A DNA stretch of 64,000 bases, taken from Campylobacter showae. GTDB lineage: Bacteria; Campylobacterota; Campylobacteria; Campylobacterales; Campylobacteraceae. The notes beneath the pieces were generated by a model. It saw nothing but the letters and a program-made list of their open reading frames with translations, ran no database searches and had not been told where the DNA came from. The number at the start of each line of letters is the position of its first letter. Position 1 is the stretch's first letter. The translations under genes were made by a program, and so were the position numbers. Shown piece after piece: positions 37,396 to 45,557 of this stretch. The stretch lies in assembly GCF_900573985.1 (NCBI RefSeq), contig NZ_UWOK01000001.1:1612001-1676000 (forward strand), in the 5' to 3' direction.

Positions 37396-38072
37396 TAAAT
37401 CCCGTCTCACGAGTGCAAAAAATCGCAAGCAGCGGCGCGGGCACGGCTCTAAACGCGAGCCTGCCCATCAGTATCAAGGTCGCCGAAAAGACGGGTTACA
37501 ATCGATACAATCTCAAAATGGGCAACAAAATCCTAAGCACAAAAAGCATGAAAAGCCTCGACGTGGACGGCGAATACTGGGGCGAGATCGCAAGCGGCAC
37601 CGAAAATATCGTGATAAGAAATCTCTTTAAAAAGCCAAATTTAGCCTACGCCGCGCCCGACGGGCTCGCGCTAATAGAAAGGCTGATAAGCGAGCCCGAT
37701 CTAAACTGGTTTTATGAATATATATTTAACGGTCTTAGCGCGGAAGACTCGCGGGAGTCGTTTGAAAATCTAACTCAAATGCTGCTTGCGCTGCAAAAAA
37801 GTATAATTAACATTTCGTTTGTCTATAACGGCGTAAAAGGCGTTTTTCAGATGAAATTTGACGGCGCTAAAACGAGTCAAATTTACCTTATTTTTTCAAA
37901 TTTCGCTCCGATTATTTTTACGCTAAAAGGCGCCAGGATAATCAGCGCCCAAACGCCGTTTGACAAGGTTGCTAGGCTCTTGCGAGACGAGTTTAGCTGC
38001 GAAGCGCAAACGACTCAAAACATCGCCGCTTTCTTTGATCCAAGCGGAAAAATAATAGATTTTAAGGGCTAA
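37392..38072 (+). CDS. Conserved hypothetical protein between coaBC and uppS
   Basis: 226-aa soluble protein; I do not recognise a domain. A gene of similar size occupies the same position in C. jejuni (Cj0823, from memory), so it is probably a genus-level conserved gene. There is no signal peptide or membrane segment. It has a short beta-rich N-terminal region (SIKVAEKTGYNRYNLKMG), a helical middle (GLSAEDSRESFENLTQMLLALQK) and a C-terminal beta segment. Overlaps coaBC by 4 bases and ends 1 base before uppS, so translation is tightly coupled to envelope and CoA genes. Function unknown. Confidence 0.8.
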   Translation: MINPVSRVQKIASSGAGTALNASLPISIKVAEKTGYNRYNLKMGNKILSTKSMKSLDVDGEYWGEIASGTENIVIRNLFKKPNLAYAAPDGLALIERLISEPDLNWFYEYIFNGLSAEDSRESFENLTQMLLALQKSIINISFVYNGVKGVFQMKFDGAKTSQIYLIFSNFAPIIFTLKGARIISAQTPFDKVARLLRDEFSCEAQTTQNIAAFFDPSGKIIDFKG

Positions 38073-38073
38073 A

Positions 38074-38775
38074 ATGAACAAGCTAAATCACCTCGCCATC
38101 ATCATGGACGGCAATGGCAGATGGGCCAAAAGCCGCGGTTTGCTACGTACCAAAGGGCACGAAACGGGCGCAAACGTCGTGGAGCAGATGTGCGAGTTTT
38201 GCATCGACGAGGGCGTGGCGGTGCTGAGCCTTTATGCATTTAGCACCGAAAACTGGAAGCGCCCAAAGAGCGAAGTGGCGTTTTTGATGGAGCTTTTACA
38301 TAAGTTTTTACTATCAAAACGCGATAGTTTTATCAAAAACGGCATCAAATTTAACGTTATCGGCGACGAAAGCCCGCTAAGCGATAAGCTAAAAAACGAG
38401 ATTAAGGAGATCAAAAACGCGACCGCTCAAAACTCGCGGTTAAAGTTAAATTTAGCCCTAAACTACGGCGCAAAAGATGAAATTTTAAGAGCCTTTAGGA
38501 GATTTTGCGAAAAAAACGGAGGCGAATTTGACGCCCAAAATCTAGCTTTAAATTTGAGCGAAGATAGTTTGCAAGAGTGCCTTGATGAGCCCGCGCCCAT
38601 CGACCTTCTCGTACGCACGGGCGGCGAGCAGAGGCTATCAAATTTTATGCTTTGGCAGGCCTCATATGCCGAATTTGCCTTTACGCCCACGCTTTGGCCA
38701 GATTTTACGCGCGAGGAGCTGGCTCAGATAGCGGCCAAATTTAAGAAAAAAGATAGAAGGTTTGGCGGACTTTAA
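38074..38775 (+). CDS. uppS: Undecaprenyl diphosphate synthase
   Basis: 233-aa cis-prenyltransferase making the C55 lipid carrier for peptidoglycan and glycan assembly. The signature HLAIIMDGNGRWAKSRG contains catalytic D12. LSLYAFSTENWKRP and the C-terminal DLLVRTGGEQRLSNFMLWQASYAEFAFTPTLWPDF complete the family pattern. Last gene of the glmU run; 341 bases follow without a gene. Confidence 0.95.
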   Translation: MNKLNHLAIIMDGNGRWAKSRGLLRTKGHETGANVVEQMCEFCIDEGVAVLSLYAFSTENWKRPKSEVAFLMELLHKFLLSKRDSFIKNGIKFNVIGDESPLSDKLKNEIKEIKNATAQNSRLKLNLALNYGAKDEILRAFRRFCEKNGGEFDAQNLALNLSEDSLQECLDEPAPIDLLVRTGGEQRLSNFMLWQASYAEFAFTPTLWPDFTREELAQIAAKFKKKDRRFGGL

Positions 38776-39116
38776 AATTTGGTGTTTTTGACTGCTGCTA
38801 TCTTTTAAATTTGCGTCGTTTTATTTGATTCGCTCGCCGAAAAAGTGACTTTAAATTTGACAAATAAAAGCCCTGCCGCAACGCCGTTTTCCATAAATTT
38901 TGAACCGAAATCTTTAAATTTAAAATCATTCAAGGCAATATTTCGCTAAAATCGCCTTTAAATTTTGTGTTTTATGCTTTTTGCGGCGCTAAAACTAGTC
39001 AAATTTTAGCTAAAAACAGCGCGGCAAATTTGCGCAAACATTGCTTAAAAACGTCGCCGCTAGCTCAAAAATAATCGCAAGCAGCCAAATGCATTATAAA
39101 TTAAATTAGGAGAGTT
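38776..39116. other. Non-coding AAATTT-rich spacer
   Basis: 341 bases between uppS and the prepilin peptidase gene. Several AAATTT/CAAATTT words are present and no ORF with a ribosome binding site. The last 15 bases carry the ribosome binding site TTAGGAG of the next gene. I see no other feature. Confidence 0.6.
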
Positions 39117-39938
39117 ATGATTTTCGCCGTTGTATTTTTTATTTTATTATTTTTTATCTTGGGCGCCGTAGTCGGCAGCTTTAGCAACGTCCTGATCTAC
39201 CGCATGCCGCGCGGAGAGAGCATAAATTTCCCCGCCTCTCACTGCCAAAGCTGTAAAACTCCGCTAAAGCCATATCATAACGTCCCGATTTTTGCGTGGC
39301 TGTTTTTACGCGGCAAGTGCGCGTTTTGCGGCGAAAAAATCAGCTTTCAGTATCCTCTAGTTGAGCTTGCTAGCGGCCTGCTTTGCGTGCTTACGTATTG
39401 CGTTGAGACGCACGGACTTGAGCCTCTTACGGACGGCTTTTACACCGCGATTTTTAAGGCGGCGATGCTTGGTATCTGCTTTATCTTGCTGCTAGCGCTT
39501 AGCCTGATCGACTTTCGTTACAAGGCTGTTCCCGATCCGCTGCTTTTTGCCAGCGTTGCATTTTCGCTACTTTACGGTTTTAATCTCCCCGCCTCTTTTG
39601 ACTCTGATGAGCTTTTGCGCGCCTTTGATTCGTTTATAAACGCTGCGATTTTTATGTTTGCCTTTTGGCTACTGCGCGCTGTCGTTAGCCTAGCTCTCAA
39701 GCGCGAAGCCATGGGCTCTGCGGACATCTTTATCGCGGGCGTTATGGGTGCGATCTTAGGTATCAAGCTTGGCCTCATGGCGATCTATGTCTCGGCGCTA
39801 CTTACGCTGCCTGCATACGTCATCGTGCGAAAGCGCGGATATGAGCTGCCTTTCGTGCCATTTTTGAGCCTTGCTACGCTTATAGTTTATGCGTTTAAGG
39901 ATTGGTTTATCTACATCTTGGGGCTGATTTATGGATAG
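39117..39938 (+). CDS. Prepilin peptidase, A24 family
   Basis: 273-aa bifunctional leader peptidase/methyltransferase of the PilD/GspO type. The N-terminal cytoplasmic methylase part begins GAVVGSFSNVLIYRMPRGES and has two CxxC pairs (C43/C46 and C68/C71). The aspartyl peptidase residues are D132 (LIDFRYKAVPD) and D203, the latter in GSAD rather than the usual GxGD. Around seven membrane helices. In Campylobacter this gene supports the transformation pseudopilus. It overlaps the next gene by 8 bases. Confidence 0.9.
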   Translation: MIFAVVFFILLFFILGAVVGSFSNVLIYRMPRGESINFPASHCQSCKTPLKPYHNVPIFAWLFLRGKCAFCGEKISFQYPLVELASGLLCVLTYCVETHGLEPLTDGFYTAIFKAAMLGICFILLLALSLIDFRYKAVPDPLLFASVAFSLLYGFNLPASFDSDELLRAFDSFINAAIFMFAFWLLRAVVSLALKREAMGSADIFIAGVMGAILGIKLGLMAIYVSALLTLPAYVIVRKRGYELPFVPFLSLATLIVYAFKDWFIYILGLIYG

Positions 39939-40956
39939 GACGGCGCGCTATCTTTTTTCAAACTTCCTAAGCACGTTTGCATCGCTGTTTGCGACGCTTT
40001 TTCTCATTATGTCGATCGTGTTTTTTATCCAGATCGCGCGCATCACCTCCTATATCGAGATCTCGTTTTTAGAGCTTTTTAAACTTTATATGTTTATGTT
40101 GCCTAGAGTACTGCTTTTTACCGTGCCGATCGCGTTTTTTGCATCGCTTGCGCTTATGTTTTTCAGGCTTTCTCGCGAAAACGAGAGTATCGTGCTTTTT
40201 ACGCTCGGATATTCGCCCGTTAGGATCGCTAAATTTTTCCTCATCGTTAGCGGCGCGGTTTCAGCCTTTCTCATCGTTACCGCGATAGTGCTGATCCCTA
40301 CGGCTGCGGAGCTAAACGCGAATTTCGTCTCATACAAAAAAACCGTCGCCAAGCTAAATTTAAAAACGACCGAATTCGGACAAAAATTTTCCGACTGGAT
40401 GGTCTTTATCCAAAACGAAAAACACGATGAAAACGGTACGCTTTACGAGGGTGTGACGCTTTATTCGCCAAAAGAAGGCGCGCATAGGTTCGTTCTAGCC
40501 AAAAACGCTCGCCTAACAAACAACAACGCTGTGCTTGAGTTTACGCTATCGGAGGGTAAAATTTACGATATAAGAGACGCCTCGTGGCATAAAACCGACT
40601 TTGGCACGATGAAAATCAGCACCGCCCAAGAGGACAGCGTCGCGCAGACGAAGTCGTTTGTGCAGTATTGGCAGGCAATGAGCGAAGATAAAAAGCGCGC
40701 CAAAGACTTCGCAACCTACGTTCTCATCGCGCTTTTCCCGCTAGCGACGACGCTTTTTGCCTTGAGCCTTGGTATCGTGACTTACCGCTACGAAAAAGGC
40801 TTTGTGTATTTTGGGATATTTGGCGTGCTGTTTGGATATTTTACGCTCATTATGCTCTTTAGTTCGCGCGTTTTTATCGCGATTGCGGCGATATTTTTGT
40901 TATTTTTCATTGCCTCGATTTTTAGCTTTAGGGCTAAAATTTTAAAAAGATACTAA
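39931..40956 (+). CDS. LptF/LptG-type LPS export permease
   Basis: 341-aa YjgP/YjgQ family permease of the LptB2FG transporter, which extracts lipooligosaccharide from the inner membrane. Architecture: N-terminal helices 1-3 (FLSTFASLFATLFLIMSIVFFIQ; LYMFMLPRVLLFTVPIAFFASLALMFF; near 105-125), a periplasmic beta-jellyroll (about 130-245) and three C-terminal helices. F versus G cannot be assigned by eye. It is joined to the prepilin peptidase gene by an 8-base overlap and abuts truA. Confidence 0.88.
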   Translation: MDRTARYLFSNFLSTFASLFATLFLIMSIVFFIQIARITSYIEISFLELFKLYMFMLPRVLLFTVPIAFFASLALMFFRLSRENESIVLFTLGYSPVRIAKFFLIVSGAVSAFLIVTAIVLIPTAAELNANFVSYKKTVAKLNLKTTEFGQKFSDWMVFIQNEKHDENGTLYEGVTLYSPKEGAHRFVLAKNARLTNNNAVLEFTLSEGKIYDIRDASWHKTDFGTMKISTAQEDSVAQTKSFVQYWQAMSEDKKRAKDFATYVLIALFPLATTLFALSLGIVTYRYEKGFVYFGIFGVLFGYFTLIMLFSSRVFIAIAAIFLLFFIASIFSFRAKILKRY

Positions 40957-41940
40957 GTGCGTCTTAAACTCGTTTTTAGCTACGACGGGTCGAAATTTCA
41001 GGGCTCGCAGACCCAGCCGCACGAAAATGGCGTTGAGGACGCTCTGGGCGTAGCCCTAGCGCATGTAGGGATCTTTAGCAAAATAATCTCCAGCTCGCGC
41101 ACAGACAAGGGAGTGCACGCAAACAATCAAGTCGCCTGCGTGGAGTGCGGCGAGCATTTTAAGGACTTTGCGCGCCTAAAAGCTCTCATTAACCGCCACG
41201 CCCATCCGGCTATTCACGTCAAATTTATAATCCGCGTTAAAGACGACTTTCATCCGCGATACGACGCCACGGCACGTGCATATCGATACGTGATTAATCA
41301 CGGCGAGTTTTCGCCTTTTTTGTCGTCTTACGAGACTTTTTTACCCAAATTTGACCTAAATTTAGCAAACGAACTGCTTGCGCTTTTTGTCGGCGAGCAC
41401 GATTTTAGCGCGTTTATGAAGCTTGGTAGCGATATCAAAAGCCCGGTGCGGCGCGTTTCAAAGGCCTTTTGCTACGAGCGCGGCGAACGAACGATTATCA
41501 TCTTTAAAGCAAACGGCTTTTTGCGCGCCCAGGTTCGCCTCATGGTCGCTAGCGTTTTAAAGGCGCTCGAGCTTGCCAAAAGCGGTAAATTTAGACAAAT
41601 GCAGACGCATGAGTTTAAATTTGAGCGCGCCGAGGCGGTAAATTTGGACACAAATTTAAACAAAAAAAGCCGCGATAATGTCCTGACAAAAAGCCACGAA
41701 AGCATAAATTTAGTCAAATTTGAAAAAAACGCAAATTTGACAGCCGAACACGCCGAGTGCGTCGCCTCAAAATTTGACGCTAAAAACTCAAATTTAAACG
41801 AAGCCGAAAGTAGCTGCCGAGACGAAAATTTCCTAAAAGCAAAAAAGCTTTTACGCCAGGCTATCTACGAGCAAAAGCCGCTCACGCGTATTCCCGCACC
41901 GCCAAACGGCCTTTATCTAAACCGAGTTTTTTACGAATGA
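40957..41940 (+). CDS. truA: tRNA pseudouridine(38-40) synthase with an internal low-complexity insert
   Basis: 327-aa TruA. The catalytic motif SSSRTDKGVHA holds D50. FHPRYDATARAYRY, GEHDFSAFM, GFLRAQVRLMVASVLKA and the C-terminal TRIPAPPNGLYLNRVFY are all in place, so it should be active. Between the last core helix and the C-terminal strand (about residues 218-296) lies a polar stretch rich in K, N, E and S with no counterpart in the usual 240-270 aa proteins. Its DNA (41611-41844) has nine AAATTT words. Start is GTG directly after the stop of the upstream gene. Confidence 0.9.
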   Translation: MRLKLVFSYDGSKFQGSQTQPHENGVEDALGVALAHVGIFSKIISSSRTDKGVHANNQVACVECGEHFKDFARLKALINRHAHPAIHVKFIIRVKDDFHPRYDATARAYRYVINHGEFSPFLSSYETFLPKFDLNLANELLALFVGEHDFSAFMKLGSDIKSPVRRVSKAFCYERGERTIIIFKANGFLRAQVRLMVASVLKALELAKSGKFRQMQTHEFKFERAEAVNLDTNLNKKSRDNVLTKSHESINLVKFEKNANLTAEHAECVASKFDAKNSNLNEAESSCRDENFLKAKKLLRQAIYEQKPLTRIPAPPNGLYLNRVFYE

Positions 41941-42881
41941 TAAATCCAAAAATAAAAGAAGCCATCGCCGCCGTAACGCAAAAGCAAAATGAGTGTAAAA
42001 AAATAGTCAAAAAATACGCTACATTTATGACTATAACGACATTTGTCGCACCAATACTAATTTTTATTATTATGGAGCGACGCTTTGAAATATTCTTTCT
42101 TTTATTTGCAGTCATCCCAATATACGTCACGCCGAGGATTCCAAAAGTAGAAAAAACGCTGGAAGAGTATAGAAGCTTCTACAAAAATGTTTTTGTTAGC
42201 ACGGTAATTGCCGATATAGATAGCAATTTTACATACGAGCCTCAAAAAGGCATCACCGCAAACGAATTTTATAAAAGCGGAATATACAGTCGCGTAAATT
42301 TTTACGGCGAAGACCAAATAAGCGGTACTTACGCTAATGTCAAATTTCAATTAAGCGAGGCTATAAAAGTAGAAAAAACATATGACTCAAACGGCTCAAA
42401 AAACCCTTATCTGGCGCTTTTGAGAGTAAGCAAAGTCATATACGACGAATACATGGACTTTAACGGTACAGTACTAGTCTGCGAGTTTTATAAAAATTTC
42501 AAAGGACAAACGATACTAGCCGACAAAAAGGTGCTAAATACGAAAATATCTGGCGAAAAAGAGATGCTTGATGATACGGAGTTTAACAACGAATTTCGCG
42601 TATTTACCGACGACAAAATAGAAGCGCGCTATCTTTTAAGCCCCGGTTTTATGCAACGCCTACGCGAGGTTAAGCAGGGTTTTGACAGTGCCGTATCGCT
42701 AAGCGCGGCGTTTATGGACAATAAATTCTATCTCTTTTTAAACGGTGCAAAAAACCGTTTTGAAAGTTCACTATTAGACCCGCCGCTAAGCCTTTCTGAT
42801 GCGCAGGCCATAAAAGATGAGATCTCGCAACTGCTGCGCATAATCGACGAGCTAAATTTGAGCCTTGATGTTTATAAATGA
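41937..42881 (+). CDS. DUF3137 family membrane protein
   Basis: 314-aa protein with two adjacent helices near residues 30-65 (TITTFVAPILIFIIMERRFEIFFLLFAVIPIYV) and a long soluble C-terminal domain. VNFYGEDQISGTYANVKFQLSEA and FNGTVLVCEFYKNFKGQTILADKK resemble the DUF3137 (galanin-like) family, of unknown function. It overlaps truA by 4 bases. Codon and base composition are more AT-rich than in its neighbours, which could mean later acquisition. Confidence 0.72.
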   Translation: MINPKIKEAIAAVTQKQNECKKIVKKYATFMTITTFVAPILIFIIMERRFEIFFLLFAVIPIYVTPRIPKVEKTLEEYRSFYKNVFVSTVIADIDSNFTYEPQKGITANEFYKSGIYSRVNFYGEDQISGTYANVKFQLSEAIKVEKTYDSNGSKNPYLALLRVSKVIYDEYMDFNGTVLVCEFYKNFKGQTILADKKVLNTKISGEKEMLDDTEFNNEFRVFTDDKIEARYLLSPGFMQRLREVKQGFDSAVSLSAAFMDNKFYLFLNGAKNRFESSLLDPPLSLSDAQAIKDEISQLLRIIDELNLSLDVYK

Positions 42882-43273
42882 TTTTGCTTTCCAGTGGCAA
42901 ATTTAGCTAACTACTGGCTTACAAAATTATCCAGATTTGGTCTGTAAATCTAATTATATAGTTTGGCAAACAGCCTCTATCGGCCAAAATTTAAGACTGC
43001 TATAAAAAACCTATACTGACGAAGCGGCTCCAATAAAAGAAAATTTGGCAAAATAATTTAGATAAACAAGCGTAGCGACGCAAATTCGGTAGGTAAAATT
43101 TAAGTAAAACCACGATACTGGGATATAGCATAAAATTTGGCTTAAATTTGATTTCAAGCGGATCAAATTTCATTATGTCAAGCACAGCTAGACTCCTAGC
43201 CGCAAAAAATCAAATTTACCCGATACCGACCTAAAAAGCATATCCTAAATTCGCTCGCAAATTTGAGCCAAAT
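42882..43273. other. Convergent spacer without recognisable gene
   Basis: 392 bases between the DUF3137 gene and the convergent ftsK. AAATTT-rich, with scattered open frames up to 61 codons but none with a convincing ribosome binding site. No strong terminator hairpin seen. Confidence 0.6.
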
Positions 43274-45379
43274 TTACAAAATATCCCGCTGCCCTTTTGC
43301 GTTCATCGGACTTAGCACGCCCATTTGTTCCATCTGTTCTATAATCGTAGCGGCGCGGTTGTAGCCGATTTTTAGGCGTCTTTGGAGGTAGCTGATCGAG
43401 GTTTTTTGCTCGCTTAGCACGATCTCTTTAGCCTCTTCGTAGAGCTCGTCTAGCTCGCCCGCTACCGCGCCGGAGCCTGCTCCACCACCGCCGCTAGCGC
43501 CCTCCTCGGCTAAAAATCTCTCGTCGTAGACCACCTCTTGCTGTGCTTTTAAGAAATTTACGATCGTATCGATCTCCTTTTCGCTAGCAAACGGCGCATG
43601 CAGCCTGATGACGCCCGGGCTTCCAGGAGGCGTAAATAGCATATCGCCGCGTCCTAGCAAGCTCTCCGCGCCCATTTGATCCAGGATCACCTTACTATCG
43701 ATGCGCTGACCGACTCGGTAGCTGATGCGGCTAGGCAGATTTGCCTTTATGAGCCCCGTCACGACGTCTACACTCGGGCGTTGGGTGGCTACGATGAGAT
43801 GTATGCCGCTAGCGCGCGCCATCTGCGCCAGGCGTCCGATGTATAGCTCCACGTCCTTGCCGCTAGTCATCATGAGATCGGCTAGCTCGTCGATGATCAC
43901 GACGATATACGGGAACTGCTCGCCGCCCTCCTCTTTCATCTTTTCGTTGTAGCTTTCGATATTTTTGGTGCGCGTATGGCTCATGATCTGATAGCGACGC
44001 TCCATCTCGGCGACCATGTTTGAGAGCGCGGTGATGGCCTGCTTAGCCTGCGTGATGACGGGAGTTAGCAGGTGCGGGATGTCGTTATAGATACTAAATT
44101 CCAGCATTTTTGGATCTATCATCATCAGGCGCAGCGTCTGCGGGCTGTTGCGATATAGCAGACTTAGTAGCATCGCGTTTATGCCCACGCTCTTGCCAGA
44201 TCCCGTCGTGCCCGCGATTAGCAGATGTGGGAGCTTTTTTAGATCGGTGACAAAGGGCGCGCCGACGATATCCTTGCCTAGCGCGATAGTCAGCGGACTG
44301 CTCGAGTTTTTAAAAACTTCGCTATCTAAAATTTCCTTTAGATAGACGGTTTCGATGTTTTGGTTCGGCACCTCGATACCCACGACGTCTTTGCCAGGTA
44401 TCGGAGCCTGAATGCGGATAGTCTGCGCGCGTAGAGCCATCGCGAGGTCGTCTTGCAGGGTTAAAATTTTACTCACCTTGATATGCGGCGCCTGACGAAA
44501 CTCAAACGTCGTAACAATCGGCCCCGTGTACGTTCGCACGACGTCGCCGTCTATTTTAAATTTGCGCAGTTTATCGAGTAGATCGGAGATCTTTTGATCG
44601 ATTTCGGCTTCGTTTACGCTATTTGATCTCTTAGGCGGATCGGCTAAAAATTTAAGCGGCGGCAACGCAAAATCCTTAGGTTTTTCGACCTTGCCTTTTT
44701 CCATTTGTTCGAGCAGTTTTTTATTTTCGGCAACTTCATTTAAAATTTCGACGCCGTTTATAGTAGTACTTTTTTCTTCTAAATTTGACTCGCTTTCATC
44801 CTGCGCATCGTCTTCATAATTCGGCTCGTCTTCGTCCTCTAGCTCTTCACCGTTTTCCTCGCTCAAATTTGACTCGCTTTGAGCTTTAGGCTTTTTGATT
44901 TGTCTAGGTTTTTTTTGCGATTTTTGCTTAATCTCGGCTAGGTTTTCAAATTTATCTTCATTGGCGCTAGGTTCTACAAAAGCCTTTTTTAGGATAGCTA
45001 TGATGTTATCTTGCGCAATGAGACCAAAACTCAACACAAAAAGCATCAAGATAAATACCCACATGCCTATCACGCCGGCAACGTCTTTTAGCGCTTCGTT
45101 TACGGTGTTTGCGACTAGTCCGCCGTAGTTAGCGTCCGCGCCTGATTGAAACATCAAAAACGCCAAAAACAGCAGCGTCGCTCCGAGCGCCGTCTGGACA
45201 AATTCGGCATTAAAGCCGTTAAAGTATTTGTAAATATAATATGCGAAAAATATAAAAATAAAAGGATAAACGTAAGCTATAAAGCCAAAAAGCTTGAAGT
45301 TCCAAAGCCCGATCGCGTTGCCGAAGCTCCCGACGAAATTTGCCGCAGGCGCGATAGTGGCGATCCCGAAAAATATCAA
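43274..45379 (-). CDS. ftsK: DNA translocase FtsK
   Basis: Septal DNA pump for chromosome dimer resolution. Four N-terminal membrane helices precede an acidic linker (about 150-230), the alpha/beta motor with Walker A GTTGSGKS (near 395) and Walker B IVVIIDELADLMM, and the gamma winged helix at the C-terminus (SISYLQRRLKIGYNRAATII) that reads polar motifs and contacts XerH/D. The annotated TTG start at 45379 (701 aa) truncates the first helix. The same frame continues upstream as RTILRESVLVVVVCFLIFF, with AAAGGA ahead of an ATT at 45418, so the true start may be a few codons upstream at a rare codon. Linked to flgL as in C. jejuni. Confidence 0.92.
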   Translation of the reverse strand: MIFFGIATIAPAANFVGSFGNAIGLWNFKLFGFIAYVYPFIFIFFAYYIYKYFNGFNAEFVQTALGATLLFLAFLMFQSGADANYGGLVANTVNEALKDVAGVIGMWVFILMLFVLSFGLIAQDNIIAILKKAFVEPSANEDKFENLAEIKQKSQKKPRQIKKPKAQSESNLSEENGEELEDEDEPNYEDDAQDESESNLEEKSTTINGVEILNEVAENKKLLEQMEKGKVEKPKDFALPPLKFLADPPKRSNSVNEAEIDQKISDLLDKLRKFKIDGDVVRTYTGPIVTTFEFRQAPHIKVSKILTLQDDLAMALRAQTIRIQAPIPGKDVVGIEVPNQNIETVYLKEILDSEVFKNSSSPLTIALGKDIVGAPFVTDLKKLPHLLIAGTTGSGKSVGINAMLLSLLYRNSPQTLRLMMIDPKMLEFSIYNDIPHLLTPVITQAKQAITALSNMVAEMERRYQIMSHTRTKNIESYNEKMKEEGGEQFPYIVVIIDELADLMMTSGKDVELYIGRLAQMARASGIHLIVATQRPSVDVVTGLIKANLPSRISYRVGQRIDSKVILDQMGAESLLGRGDMLFTPPGSPGVIRLHAPFASEKEIDTIVNFLKAQQEVVYDERFLAEEGASGGGGAGSGAVAGELDELYEEAKEIVLSEQKTSISYLQRRLKIGYNRAATIIEQMEQMGVLSPMNAKGQRDIL

Positions 45380-45557
45380 AAAACAAACGACTACGACTAA
45401 AACCGATTCTCTTAAAATGGTGCGTCCTTTTAAATTGAGTAAATTTAAATTTACGGGAGAGCGAATTTTAGAGCCGAATTTATCAAATTTGGCCCCATTT
45501 TCGCTCCGCCCGCTTTGATAACGAAACTTTAATAAAACGGTAGATTATAGCGAGTTT

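Noticed and set aside
43000..43185. 61-codon minus-strand ORF in the DUF3137/ftsK spacer
   Set aside because: Rich in KF/NL codons that arise from AAATTT words, no ribosome binding site, non-ATG start; behaves like the other spacers.
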